Shown one piece after another: positions 33,442 to 43,096 of a DNA stretch of 64,000 nucleotides. The position numbers and the translations under genes were made by a program. The notes under the pieces are model-generated. The model was given only the letters and a program-made list of their open reading frames with translations. It searched no databases and was not told where the DNA came from. The stretch's first letter is position 1, and each line of letters starts with the position of its first letter. Source of the DNA: CALFER01 sp964472395 (GTDB lineage Bacteria; CSSED10-310; CALFER01); contig CAYYMM010000002.1 in the NCBI GenBank assembly GCA_964472395.1, positions 1 through 64,000 on the forward strand, read 5' to 3'.

Positions 33442-36341
33442 GATCTCCTCCCATTAACTTTCAAACACAAAATGATTCCCATCCCCGCAAGCATCATGGC
33501 CACTCCGCCCGTTCGCTCCGCTGGAATCGGTTGAGGTGTCCCGGTCGGCGTCGGAGTCGGCACGGGGTCAATCAGAAAATCCAAAACCCGATCCATCACC
33601 GCATCCCGATCGTCTCTATCGATGATCGTCTCGAACGGAAATCCAGCGCTCACGACCCGGAAGCTTCCGTCATACACCACCGCCGCCTTGTAAGACGTGC
33701 CGGTATAGTTCATCGCCGCCACGCTCCCCCCATACGCAACAACGGCATCGGGATAATCCACATTGTACGAGTGACTCCCGTCGGTATCGAACTCGATCCC
33801 GCTCAACCCATCGAAAATCCCTCCGGCAACGCCCGCAACCGTTCCCGCACCGGCATCGTCCGCGGCATAATCCGTCTTCAGATAGTTATTGAAAAACACC
33901 CGATCGGCCGTCCCGCCCATCGCATCGAGATCCCAACCCACCTCTGCTCCCGACACGAACAGCCCGCCTCCTCCGGCCAGATACGCAGATACACTCGCCT
34001 GCTCTGCACTCGAAAACGTCTCATCCGTCGTCGATTCCTCACCGCAGATCCAATCCACGGCCTGATACGCCGCCAGCCCCACATGCCCCTCCGCAACCGC
34101 CTCGTTTACACAACTGTCGAATCCACACCCGAAAAGCGCCGCCGATGCAGCATGGTCGCGGATGGTTGCATATGAATTCATGTGGTCCAGCCGCGTCCTG
34201 AGATTCGTTCCGAGCGCGCCGCTGTCCCACTGCGGGAGGAGCATGTTCCGGTCGATCCGGTCGAACCCGTCGACAATGAGCACCGCCGCGGGTACCCCTG
34301 CCGGAGGCGTTTGAGCGGCCAGCACCGGCGACGGAAACGACTCGCCACCCTCGTTGACCGCCGTGACCTTCACATACACCACCTCCCCTGCCGCCACCCC
34401 CTCCACATCATGGAATGTCGCCGCAACCGTCTCACCATCAGCCCACCCATATCCGTCCGAGGAGATATAGACACGGTAGCTGTCGGCTGCATCGCCGAGC
34501 AGGCCGTTCCCCGAATTGAACGGCGGAGCGGACCAGGAAACGCGGATCGTCCCGTTCCCCTGATTGATCGCCCGGACGTTCACCGGAGGCTCGGGGAGCA
34601 GATGAGGTGACCGGCCATCCTTCCAGGCAAAGAATTTTTCGATGCCCTGATAAATCGCCCGGGCGCCGATCATCCTGAATTTAGGATCTTTCAGATAGTT
34701 CGCATCTGACGGAGTGTCATGAAACGCCACCTCGATCAGACACGCCGGCATTTCGTCGTTATACGCCGGATTGATCTCACCGAAATCCTCCGTCCACTGC
34801 CCCCGGTCCTGCCAGCCCGAATCGTATCCCTGCCGGATATCGTTCATGATTTCGGCATGCACATAATCCTGCAGCTCTTCGGAGCCCTCCACGCCCTCGA
34901 ACGGATCCCCCCAGTCGCCCGTCGTGTAGACGAATGAAGATGTCCCGGTCCCGGGATTCGGCGCATTGGTATGCCAGGAAAAATAAATCGAATCCTCCCA
35001 TGATTCGTTCTCCCATTTGGCATACCGGGGCATCGTACTGACAGTGTTCGATATACAGGACGCGCACCCCATGAACGGCGCATAATACAGTCCGGATTCC
35101 TCCCAACGCGGCCGCCCGCTGACCGATCCGCCGTCCACGATACTCCCCATGCCGCCTCCGAACCGCACGGCATCCGCGATCACATACTTCGTCGGATCCG
35201 AACCTTGGTTGGACAGCGTGACGGACCGGTAGCCAGCCGGATCGGCCGGGTCGAAGTAGAACTGCCCGAGATGCTTCCAGGTGAATCCGTCCCGCTGCTG
35301 ATTCTGGATCACGACGGTGTCACCGCCATGGTGATGAACGGTGTACCGCGCGTCGGTGCTCCGGTTCGATCCCCCCGTATACCAGCAATATACGGAATAG
35401 ATCCCCGCTTCCGGCGGACTGAAACTCCAGGTCGCTTCAGCGCCTCCCGACGTCGATACCAGTCGCACCCGGTAATCCGTTCCGTAGTAATCCCCCGTCG
35501 AGGTGCTCGTGGTCCAGCCGCCCGCATCCGCATACCCGGCAGCACCGTTGTCTACGATCAGTTCATTGGTATTCACATCGCGTTCACGACATGTATACAC
35601 TCCCGCGCCGGCGTTCCACAGGTATTGCACCAGAAACGCATTGACGGCCTCGGCGTTCGTGAAATCTTCGACGATCGAATTCGTGTTTCCTCTCTGCGTG
35701 ATCCACGAATCGGTCGTCGTCGAGTAATACCATCCGTGGCCCGCACTCAGAAACACACTCTTCCCGCTCAGGCTGCCTGCCGTCTGCCCCTGACCGGGCT
35801 GCGGAGGCTGACCCGGGAAGCGATCCGGATCGGCCTCGAAAGGCTTCTCCATCACCGGCGGTGGCAGTGGAACGAAACGCGAAAGCGGACGATGCTCCGG
35901 TTCACCGTCCCGACGCGCCAGGATCGTGGCAGACGCAATCCCCTCAACCTGCTGAAGCGTCGAGACGAACGCAGACAAAATCGATTCAGAGGTGTTCTCA
36001 TCGATCTCATCCAGGAATCGATCCGGCAGAGTGACGAACAGGCCGATCCGTTTGCCCTCCCGTTCCACCCGATCGATCCGGGCGTCGGGCAGATAGGGTT
36101 CATATCCGAGCGAGCGTTCGTCACGCGGAAGATCCGATGCAAACAGGAATGCGACGGACTGGGCGGGATGACGGAAGCCTTGCTCAACGGTGGTGCGGTC
36201 GATCTCATCGGAGGTTCGCATCAGGTAATCCGGTCGACCATCCCGGATGACAGCGACTCCAACATCCACCGCTAAAGCGCTTGAGTAAATCCCATGAAGC
36301 AGCGCCAAAACTGCTACGAATAACCATCTTGTTTGGCACAT
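33438..36341 (-). CDS. Multidomain N-acetylmuramoyl-L-alanine amidase with golvesin-like insert
   Basis: A 967-residue exported protein. A signal peptide (to about 24) is followed by a GerMN-like domain (about 25-145) and a Pro-rich stretch. An Amidase_3 core then cleaves peptidoglycan stem peptides: LSAGHG with His202, SWHTN with His457, and CLIEVAFH with Glu537. A golvesin/xanthan-lyase-like module (about 265-395, ending YVIADAVRFGG) splits the core. FN3 (about 585-680), a Rossmann-like GATase-type domain (about 685-925), a PTPTPT linker and a C-terminal membrane segment follow. GGAGGGAAC precedes the ATG, 3 bases after the kinase gene; the end overlaps the propeller gene. Confidence 0.86.
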   Translation of the reverse strand: MCQTRWLFVAVLALLHGIYSSALAVDVGVAVIRDGRPDYLMRTSDEIDRTTVEQGFRHPAQSVAFLFASDLPRDERSLGYEPYLPDARIDRVEREGKRIGLFVTLPDRFLDEIDENTSESILSAFVSTLQQVEGIASATILARRDGEPEHRPLSRFVPLPPPVMEKPFEADPDRFPGQPPQPGQGQTAGSLSGKSVFLSAGHGWYYSTTTDSWITQRGNTNSIVEDFTNAEAVNAFLVQYLWNAGAGVYTCRERDVNTNELIVDNGAAGYADAGGWTTSTSTGDYYGTDYRVRLVSTSGGAEATWSFSPPEAGIYSVYCWYTGGSNRSTDARYTVHHHGGDTVVIQNQQRDGFTWKHLGQFYFDPADPAGYRSVTLSNQGSDPTKYVIADAVRFGGGMGSIVDGGSVSGRPRWEESGLYYAPFMGCASCISNTVSTMPRYAKWENESWEDSIYFSWHTNAPNPGTGTSSFVYTTGDWGDPFEGVEGSEELQDYVHAEIMNDIRQGYDSGWQDRGQWTEDFGEINPAYNDEMPACLIEVAFHDTPSDANYLKDPKFRMIGARAIYQGIEKFFAWKDGRSPHLLPEPPVNVRAINQGNGTIRVSWSAPPFNSGNGLLGDAADSYRVYISSDGYGWADGETVAATFHDVEGVAAGEVVYVKVTAVNEGGESFPSPVLAAQTPPAGVPAAVLIVDGFDRIDRNMLLPQWDSGALGTNLRTRLDHMNSYATIRDHAASAALFGCGFDSCVNEAVAEGHVGLAAYQAVDWICGEESTTDETFSSAEQASVSAYLAGGGGLFVSGAEVGWDLDAMGGTADRVFFNNYLKTDYAADDAGAGTVAGVAGGIFDGLSGIEFDTDGSHSYNVDYPDAVVAYGGSVAAMNYTGTSYKAAVVYDGSFRVVSAGFPFETIIDRDDRDAVMDRVLDFLIDPVPTPTPTGTPQPIPAERTGGVAMMLAGMGIILCLKVNGRRS

Positions 36342-36344
36342 CGT

Positions 36345-38789
36345 TTAGTTCCCTCCGTGCGGTTTTCCCGCCTCGAATCTGCGACATTCCATGTCGATTT
36401 CCGGTCGATCGAATCGAGATTCCATCTCACGCAGCATCCGGATTGTCCGTTTCAGTTCATCGGCTGCCGAATCATCTCCTGTGCGGAGCCGGACGGAGAG
36501 CGCCGCGCCGCGCATCAGCAGGACATCGGCCTGTAAAAAATCGGAATCTGTCTCGCTTGCGAGAAGGCCGTACAACGTTTCGGCATCCTGGTACGTGCGG
36601 ATTGCGCGTGCCGCATTACCGGTTTGCTCGAGTGCCCAAGCTTTCCGGGAGAGTTGATAGGCGAGATGCATGCGGCACTCCGTTTTTCCCTCGGCGAAAA
36701 CGAGTCGCGAGAAGACGGACTCGGCCTTTTCGAACAGGTGGTAGGCATGGATGTAATCGCCCATCTCATTGTAAATGTTCCCCAGGTTTGTGTAGGCGCG
36801 GGCGAGTTCATGATATTTATCGGATCGGCCTTCCTTGAGAATCAACGATTCGTACAGATCGATCGCCTTTTCCAGAAAAGCACTGGCTTTCGCGTACTGC
36901 TCCATCGATGCGTAGGCATAGGATTGGTTCATGAAAATTCTCGCCAGATCGGAGCGTTCGTCCGTCAATCCTTCTGTATCGATACGGCGGGTCAGGATCC
37001 GGATCAGTTTATCATGAATCGCGATCGCGTCGGTCGGCTGATTCGTCGAAAGCAGCACGATGCACAGCATGGAGTAACTCGCAATCAAATCCCGCCCGAC
37101 GTCAAATCCGGGGCATTCCCCGTGGAGTCGAATCCGGATGCGGAGGGATTTTCGGATCAGGTCGAGCGCATCCCGGTTCCGTCCCTGATTCCATCTCGCA
37201 GAACCCTTGTTCAGAAAGGCCGCCGCGAGATAATTCAGAACCTCGGGTGATCGGTTGTCGCGCACGATGTCCCGGAACAATCGGATCGCGCGGTCGAGAT
37301 GCTCCTCACATTCCCTGAACCGCTTCATCTCACCCAGGAATGAGGATTGGTTCACATGACAGCGGGCGAGTTGAATCCGCAGGGCCTCATCCGGGATTGT
37401 CCCGCATTGCTGGTCGAGCAGTTCGATGGCTTCCTGTCCAGGTGTTAGCGCTTCGATCCTGTTCCCGGCCTGGGAAAGAGTCATACTGAGGGAATTATAT
37501 GCGCGGGCAAGCCGGATGATTGCCGGAAGACTCTCGGAGCGGTAGCCCAAATTCTCAAGCATGTCGATCCCTCGACGACACGCGGCTTCTGCACCGGAAT
37601 GGTCTCCGAGACATCGGTGAATCAATGATTTTTCGAGGTACAGATTTGCCAGGTCATGGGTGAGCGCTTCATCGCCGCGCCGGATCAGAGTGGTCAATGC
37701 CTGGCTCGCATCGTCATACATCTGAACATCCCACAGGAGCAGGGATTCACGACTCATCGAAGGGGGATGCTCGGGTGGCAGGCTAGCAGTATCGACTCCT
37801 CCCGACGCTTTTCGAACACGTTGCCGCCAGAGATTCGGATCTTCCCAGACTTCTCCGTTGGCCGTTTTCCGAATCGGCGATTGCAAACCGGATTCCTTCT
37901 TCCGTGATGGTGGAGGTACTCGGAAAAACGGTGTTCCGGTCAGATCCCGCCAGATCTCGACCAAGCGCGCCGAAATCATATGCATCGAATCCATCCTTTT
38001 AGAGGAGTCCTTGACGAGGCACTGATCGATGAGATTGCGGAGTTGCGGAGGGATCGCGATTCGCGCGGAAGAGAGGCGTTCGGGATCCGTTTTTTTCAGA
38101 AACGTATCGGCTTCGAAGCCGTATTTCCAGAGCACGTTGCCGAGACACATTTCGATGAGGGTCACGGCAAAGCTCCAGATATCGGTCTTAAATCCGATAC
38201 GGCCTCCGAGCGCCTGCTCGGGAGAACAATAGGCCATAGTCAATCCCTGCGCCGTCACCAGACTGCCTCCGGTACTGCCCGTCCGGGATCGATCGCGCTG
38301 ATAGACCGCGTTCGCGAGGCCGAAATCGGTGAGTTTAGCCACACCATCCTGAGTCATCATCACATTGGCCGGTTTGATATCCTGATGAACGAGTCCGTTG
38401 TCGTGCGCCGCCTCCAGTCCCCACGCGATCTGGATCGCGACATCAAGCGCATGCTCGATCGAGTCGATCCGACCGGTCCGGATCCATTCTTGCAGCGATC
38501 CGCCGTCCACATATTCCGAGAAGATACCCGCCCGATTCTCGATCGTGCGAAAGAAGCAGCACGTCACGATGTGGGGATGTGCAGGAAGATCGATCCAGAA
38601 TCGGATCTCCCGGAAGAAGTCGTTGCGATAGACCGAGTTTTCGAGGAATGTTTCATGCATCGTTTTAAGTGCGAAGATCTGGTGATCCGCACGTCTCCGC
38701 ACGCGGTAGACCTTACCCATGCCGCCTGCTCCGAGAAGACTTTCGATGACGAATTCCCCGGCCAAGTCTTTGCCGCAAACCCAATTCAT
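36345..38789 (-). CDS. Ser/Thr protein kinase with C-terminal TPR-like repeats
   Basis: An 814-residue cytoplasmic kinase. The catalytic domain (about 10-290) has the loop LGAGGMGKVYRV, Lys42 (ALKTM), Glu in FFREIRF, catalytic HQDIKPANVMM (Asp137), DFG at 155-157 and SPEQA in place of APE. The loop reads HQD rather than HRD, so it is a non-RD kinase. A helical half (about 360-800) carries TPR-like repeats (AYTNLGNIYNEMGDYIHAYHLFEKAES). No transmembrane helix is seen. The tail could detect a partner and steer phosphorylation of the amidase/propeller pathway downstream. There is no Shine-Dalgarno upstream; a -10 box 7 bases before the ATG suggests a leaderless message. Confidence 0.9.
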   Translation of the reverse strand: MNWVCGKDLAGEFVIESLLGAGGMGKVYRVRRRADHQIFALKTMHETFLENSVYRNDFFREIRFWIDLPAHPHIVTCCFFRTIENRAGIFSEYVDGGSLQEWIRTGRIDSIEHALDVAIQIAWGLEAAHDNGLVHQDIKPANVMMTQDGVAKLTDFGLANAVYQRDRSRTGSTGGSLVTAQGLTMAYCSPEQALGGRIGFKTDIWSFAVTLIEMCLGNVLWKYGFEADTFLKKTDPERLSSARIAIPPQLRNLIDQCLVKDSSKRMDSMHMISARLVEIWRDLTGTPFFRVPPPSRKKESGLQSPIRKTANGEVWEDPNLWRQRVRKASGGVDTASLPPEHPPSMSRESLLLWDVQMYDDASQALTTLIRRGDEALTHDLANLYLEKSLIHRCLGDHSGAEAACRRGIDMLENLGYRSESLPAIIRLARAYNSLSMTLSQAGNRIEALTPGQEAIELLDQQCGTIPDEALRIQLARCHVNQSSFLGEMKRFRECEEHLDRAIRLFRDIVRDNRSPEVLNYLAAAFLNKGSARWNQGRNRDALDLIRKSLRIRIRLHGECPGFDVGRDLIASYSMLCIVLLSTNQPTDAIAIHDKLIRILTRRIDTEGLTDERSDLARIFMNQSYAYASMEQYAKASAFLEKAIDLYESLILKEGRSDKYHELARAYTNLGNIYNEMGDYIHAYHLFEKAESVFSRLVFAEGKTECRMHLAYQLSRKAWALEQTGNAARAIRTYQDAETLYGLLASETDSDFLQADVLLMRGAALSVRLRTGDDSAADELKRTIRMLREMESRFDRPEIDMECRRFEAGKPHGGN

Positions 38790-38796
38790 GAGCTAT

Positions 38797-38825
38797 ATTA
38801 TAGCGACTCGGCCAGGTGACGCCAA
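38797..38825 (-). promoter_or_regulatory. Candidate leaderless promoter of the kinase-amidase-propeller operon
   Basis: On the minus strand TTGGCG (38825-38820) and a perfect TATAAT (38802-38797) are 17 bases apart. The -10 box ends only 7 bases before the ATG (38789), so transcription should start at or beside the start codon. No GGAG-type site intervenes. Confidence 0.5.
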
Positions 38826-38865
38826 CATGGCGCATACATGACCTACCAGGGTTGGAGGAGAGAGC

Positions 38866-39546
38866 ATGAAAGGAAAAGATGGGTCGGCTCTTATCCAGGG
38901 CATCTCGATGGCCGCAGGAATCGCGTTGATTTCGTTGCTGGCTCCACGATGGATCGGATGGCAGGATAAGTCGATCATTCCCTCATCCTTTCTTGTGCAT
39001 ACTCTGATGCTGGGATTTTCACTCGGGGTGATGAAACTGAGCGGACGGGGATGGTCGTCCTTTGGATTCACCAAGACCGGTTACCGGTTTTCCGCCCGAA
39101 TTCTGCTGTGGGTGATTCCGACCGCGCTGCTAGCAACTGCCGGCGCACTGTCCGGCACACGCACGGATGCACCCAGTCCTGTGAGCGGGATGTCGCCGAT
39201 TCAGATCATCGTGTTCGTCTGGGGTTATGCGAGTGTGTGCGAGGAGGTTCTGACGCGAGGGTTGTTGCAGACGTGGATTACGATGGATTCCGCGGGCCCG
39301 GGACGCACCCGGCGTCTGAGTCGCGCCATAGTGGTCAGCGGTGTGTTTTTCGGCGCGATGCATCTCGTTCTGATTCCGCGCATGGGACCTGCCGCGATCG
39401 GAGTGGTGGTCATGACCACATGTCTTGGAGTGCTCGCAGCTTGGTACCGCGAGCGCACCGGTAGCCTCATCCCGTCCATAATGGTCCATGCTTTGTTCAA
39501 CATCGGGGGCTCTTTGCCTCTTTGGCTGATGATCGGGCTGAAATGA
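38866..39546 (+). CDS. CPBP-family intramembrane metalloprotease (CAAX protease-like)
   Basis: A 226-residue membrane protein with about seven hydrophobic segments. The family motifs are complete: EEVLTRG (EExxxR), FFGAMH (FxxxH) and the terminal HALFN. In bacteria such proteins process or shed small peptides, or protect against them; the substrate here is unknown. GGAGGAGAGAGC precedes the ATG. It is divergent from the kinase gene, with a 76-bp gap. Confidence 0.9.
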   Translation: MKGKDGSALIQGISMAAGIALISLLAPRWIGWQDKSIIPSSFLVHTLMLGFSLGVMKLSGRGWSSFGFTKTGYRFSARILLWVIPTALLATAGALSGTRTDAPSPVSGMSPIQIIVFVWGYASVCEEVLTRGLLQTWITMDSAGPGRTRRLSRAIVVSGVFFGAMHLVLIPRMGPAAIGVVVMTTCLGVLAAWYRERTGSLIPSIMVHALFNIGGSLPLWLMIGLK

Positions 39547-39666
39547 CGAAAACAGATCTGCTTCACAAGCATCAGGCGGATTCCATGTGATTCATTTTCT
39601 TATTCAGTGTTGAATCTGCTATCATTTTCATTGCGGCCACATGACGCCGCATGAAAGGAGCCCGGA

Positions 39667-41091
39667 TTGACCAAACGAACAATCAAAAGGGTACTTTTAA
39701 TCAACCCTCCTTCGTTCGTATACAAACAGTTCGATAAAAAGCGTGCCGACTATCCGTTCGGTCTCGGATACATTGCATCGATGCTGAAGATGGACAAGTT
39801 TGAAGTCGGCGCGATCGATGCCATCCTCGACGGCTTTGAAACCGAGCAGGAGATTGAAAACGGCAAGTTCCGATATGGGCTGTCCGATGAAGAACTCCGG
39901 AAGGCGATCGAGACCTTCCGCCCCGATGCCGTGGGCGTCTCGAATATGTTCACCAACAACATTACCCTCGCGATTCATACCTGCAAACTGGTGAAGGAGG
40001 TGAACCCCGGTACCATCACTTTTATCGGAGGATTTCATCCCTCAACAATGCCGGAATCCTGCTTGCGCCTAGGAGGCGTTGATTATCTCGTCATCGGAGA
40101 AGGCGACTACACAACCGGGATCCTGCTTCGCGCTGTTTCCCGAGGTGCGGATATTCGACGGATCCCCGGTATCGCATACCTCGATGAAAACAATCATGCG
40201 ATCATCAACCCCCCGATCGAACCTATCCAGAATCTGGATATCCTTCCCTGGCCCGACAGGGAACTATTTCCGATCCTGCGTTATTCGGAAATCGGATGCC
40301 CACATGGAAACGACACAAAACTCCTTCCATACACAACATTCCTGACGAGTCGAGGTTGCCCGTATCGGTGCACTTTCTGCGCATCCCACAATGTTCATGG
40401 TCGTTCGTTCCGGGCTCGTTCAGCCAGCGCTGTCCTGGATGAGCTCGAGTATCTGGTGAAGGAAAAGGGGATTCGAGAGATTCACTTTGAGGATGACAAT
40501 CTGACATTCGATCGGGAGCGGGCTGTCGCGATTTTCAAGGGAATTATCGATCGAAACCTGGATATTGCCTGGATTCCGACGAATTTCATCGCTTTCAATA
40601 AGATCGACCGCGGTATCCTTGAGTTAATGAAGGAATCCGGCTGTTACGCTCTCTGGATTCCCGTCGAAAGCGGAGATCTAACAACTTTAAAGCGAATGAA
40701 AAAACCGACTCCGATGAGAAAATTCAGGGAATTCGTGCCGATCATCAAAGAACTCGGCATCAAAACGAACGGTCTTTTCATGTTCGGCCTGCCGGGGGAA
40801 ACACGCGAACAGATGGAACGCACATTCGAATTCGCTCAGGAATTGGGAATGGACTATTCATCCTTCGCCATCTTCACGCCCTTGCCGGGAACCGAACTTT
40901 GGGATGAATCGGTGAAGATCAACCCGGAACTGGGACATCCTGATTATGATTGGAGTCGATTGAAATTCGGTGTTAGCAATCTGACGATCGACGGAATGAC
41001 ACCGGAGGAGTTGATCCGGTTACGTCGAAAGGTTTGGTTGAAAACGAATTGGAATCTTGATGAGGATCAGGATCCACCGGAAAACACCTAA
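39667..41091 (+). CDS. B12-binding-domain radical SAM protein
   Basis: A 474-residue enzyme. Residues 1-190 form a cobalamin-binding-like fold (VLLINPP, FGLGYIASML, GVSNMFTNN, IGGFHPSTMPE, YLVIGEGD). The radical SAM domain has CPYRCTFC (Cys231, 235, 238), then EIHFEDDNLTFDRERA and LFMFGLPGETREQME. In the place of the usual DxHxxG cobalamin-ligating motif the sequence reads DAILDG, with Ile for His, so cobalt would lack its lower ligand. Members methylate or rearrange lipids, cofactors and peptides; the substrate is unknown. The start is a TTG at 39667, set by AAAGGAG upstream. Confidence 0.87.
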   Translation: MTKRTIKRVLLINPPSFVYKQFDKKRADYPFGLGYIASMLKMDKFEVGAIDAILDGFETEQEIENGKFRYGLSDEELRKAIETFRPDAVGVSNMFTNNITLAIHTCKLVKEVNPGTITFIGGFHPSTMPESCLRLGGVDYLVIGEGDYTTGILLRAVSRGADIRRIPGIAYLDENNHAIINPPIEPIQNLDILPWPDRELFPILRYSEIGCPHGNDTKLLPYTTFLTSRGCPYRCTFCASHNVHGRSFRARSASAVLDELEYLVKEKGIREIHFEDDNLTFDRERAVAIFKGIIDRNLDIAWIPTNFIAFNKIDRGILELMKESGCYALWIPVESGDLTTLKRMKKPTPMRKFREFVPIIKELGIKTNGLFMFGLPGETREQMERTFEFAQELGMDYSSFAIFTPLPGTELWDESVKINPELGHPDYDWSRLKFGVSNLTIDGMTPEELIRLRRKVWLKTNWNLDEDQDPPENT

Positions 41092-41128
41092 CTCCGGCCG
41101 GATGATGCGAAAATCCGAAACTGAGCGA

Positions 41129-42457
41129 TCAGGATTGTGAAGACTCCTTGCGATTGAACGGCCTCGCCCGCGAGCAATATTCCAGAATACCGCGAATCGC
41201 CGAGAACTGCTGGTGCATCCGGTCGAATCGCGCTAATTCGAAATACTTTTCTGGTTTCAACGTTTCCAGCACATCGAATTGATCCCGCAAAAACCCGACA
41301 ATGCTCTCATGCATCGCATTGTACATCCCATACCCCGGAACCTGATTCAGATCACCAATTCGCTCGGGAAGCGCAATCAGAACAAAACACGCCAGCACCA
41401 GCCGCTCGATGATGTTCAACGCCATTTTGCGATTGCCGGTCTGGAGGGAGAGGATCGCGAGATGATGGGTTTGCTCGCAAATCGCCATCAGATATTCGTA
41501 GAAATCAATCCGATCCGTATCCTCGTAATCCTCCAGATTGATTGCCAGATCCTGAGCGGTCAGTGTCAATGCCGTCAGACGCTCGTCGATACCATGACGA
41601 TCGATCGGGAAATCGATCCGTGAGGGCAGGGCGATCAGCATCCGCTCCCGAATGCTCTCGAACGGTTCGAACCGGGCATTCTCGATCGTCTCCCGCAGAA
41701 ACGAAATTCGGACTGACGGGCGCACAGTCTGGTTGCCCAGAATCACATCGGCAAAGAGGTCGAAAGCAACAGGATGAAGGATGATCTCCGAGACAAACCA
41801 GCGTTTCAGGATCGTGAGTGCCGCGGCTTTACTCTGGTACCGCTCGACCAGATCGACCAGATCGAGCGCATTTTCGGGATTCGCAATCTCTTCCTTCGTT
41901 ATCTTCTGAAATTCAGCAAACGCATCGGATTCGCGGCCCATCTCGAGATAGATCGTGGCGCGCTGGATGGCGTCGTCCGTGTCCTGGAGTTGCGTCGTGC
42001 AACGTTCCTCGACTTCCCGACGTTGCCAGACGTTTTCGCAGGCTGCATCGAGAGCGATCACGAGATCTTCGTTGATGCCGGTCCATTCGTAATCCTTGAG
42101 ATCCGCTGCCACATCCGCAATATCCGACACACCGGGAATCAACTGAAGCGGTCTGGGTTCATTGAGCTGCGCCAACAGGGTGAGGAGTTCTTCCCGGGGA
42201 ATGACCGGCGGGAGATCCGAGGTGTCGAAGAACCGATACGTGGAATCTCCGTTAAGCTGCTGTTCACATACGGCCGCGAGATCGCAGACCTGGAGAAACT
42301 GCTGGACGAATTCGGGTGTGATATCGTATGAATCGCGGTCTTTAAGTGCTTGCCGTAGCAGCGCGATGACGATGTTGATCTGATCGGCCTCGCGCGCCCG
42401 TTCCGGTTCGTCGATGATCGGCCATCGATCGTTGTTTTCCATCGGATTCTTGTTCAT
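41129..42457 (-). CDS. Uncharacterised protein, mainly helical
   Basis: A 442-residue protein that I do not recognise. It has no signal peptide or membrane helix and is rich in acidic residues and Leu. The helices (for example DDAIQRATIYLEMGRESDAFAEFQK) suggest TPR-like or armadillo-like repeats. LVDLVERYQSKAAALTILKRWF and IERLVLACFVLIALPERIGD are the most hydrophobic parts. The ATG at 42457 is favoured by GGAG about 9 bases upstream; the gene starts 20 bases after the GreA-like gene, so the two are probably co-transcribed. A role connected with transcription is only a guess by location. Confidence 0.7.
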   Translation of the reverse strand: MNKNPMENNDRWPIIDEPERAREADQINIVIALLRQALKDRDSYDITPEFVQQFLQVCDLAAVCEQQLNGDSTYRFFDTSDLPPVIPREELLTLLAQLNEPRPLQLIPGVSDIADVAADLKDYEWTGINEDLVIALDAACENVWQRREVEERCTTQLQDTDDAIQRATIYLEMGRESDAFAEFQKITKEEIANPENALDLVDLVERYQSKAAALTILKRWFVSEIILHPVAFDLFADVILGNQTVRPSVRISFLRETIENARFEPFESIRERMLIALPSRIDFPIDRHGIDERLTALTLTAQDLAINLEDYEDTDRIDFYEYLMAICEQTHHLAILSLQTGNRKMALNIIERLVLACFVLIALPERIGDLNQVPGYGMYNAMHESIVGFLRDQFDVLETLKPEKYFELARFDRMHQQFSAIRGILEYCSRARPFNRKESSQS

Positions 42458-42477
42458 CTGCTCCTGCTCCATTCCCC

Positions 42478-42966
42478 CTACGACACGACCAGATCGCCGA
42501 AAGTCTTCAACTCGGTGATCTCCCATTCAAACGTCCCCTTGGGAAGCCGGACCGTGACGACATCCCCTTCACGCTTGCCGAACAAGGCCATCGCGACCGG
42601 TGAACCGACGGTCACCAGGGTATCCAGTTCCTGTTTGTACACCGGTTCTTCACCGGGGAAAACAAGGACGAAACTCTTCTCTTCGCCGCTGTTGAGATCC
42701 TCGATGACAACCCTGCTGCCGTACGCGACCCGGTCCGGGGGAATGTTGTCGAGATTGACGTTCTGGAGTTTGAGCATCAATTCTTCGAGATTCTTGATGC
42801 GGGACTCGACGAAGAGCTGACGTTCCTTGGTCATCTTGAACTCGGCGTTTTCGCTGAGATCGCCGAGAGAACGGGCGAATTCGAGCTGTTTCGGGATGTC
42901 GACGGTCAGTTCATACATCAGGGCTTTGAGCTGAGCGGCAACCTTTTCGATCATCGGATGTTTCAT
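42478..42966 (-). CDS. greA: GreA/GreB-type transcript cleavage factor
   Basis: A 162-residue factor that enters the RNA polymerase secondary channel to rescue backtracked complexes. It has an N-terminal antiparallel coiled coil with the acidic tip LGDLSENAEFKMTKERQ (GreA-like DxSENAE) and a C-terminal FKBP-like domain (VYKQELDTLVTVGSPVAMALFG). The length matches GreA (about 158). GGAGGTTCGC sets the ATG at 42966. The sequence is somewhat divergent from textbook GreA, for example EWEITELKTFGD at the end, so GreB or a paralogue remains possible. Confidence 0.86.
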   Translation of the reverse strand: MKHPMIEKVAAQLKALMYELTVDIPKQLEFARSLGDLSENAEFKMTKERQLFVESRIKNLEELMLKLQNVNLDNIPPDRVAYGSRVVIEDLNSGEEKSFVLVFPGEEPVYKQELDTLVTVGSPVAMALFGKREGDVVTVRLPKGTFEWEITELKTFGDLVVS

Positions 42967-43096
42967 GCGAACCTCCAGTTTGCCTCGCAGTCCGAGGCTA
43001 TTTAAGTAGAATAATCCGAACATCCCTGAGTTTCAAGTCAGCTCGCGGATCGAACCGCCCCGAGACGCGCTTCCGGCGTCTCGCAGAACCCCTGAA

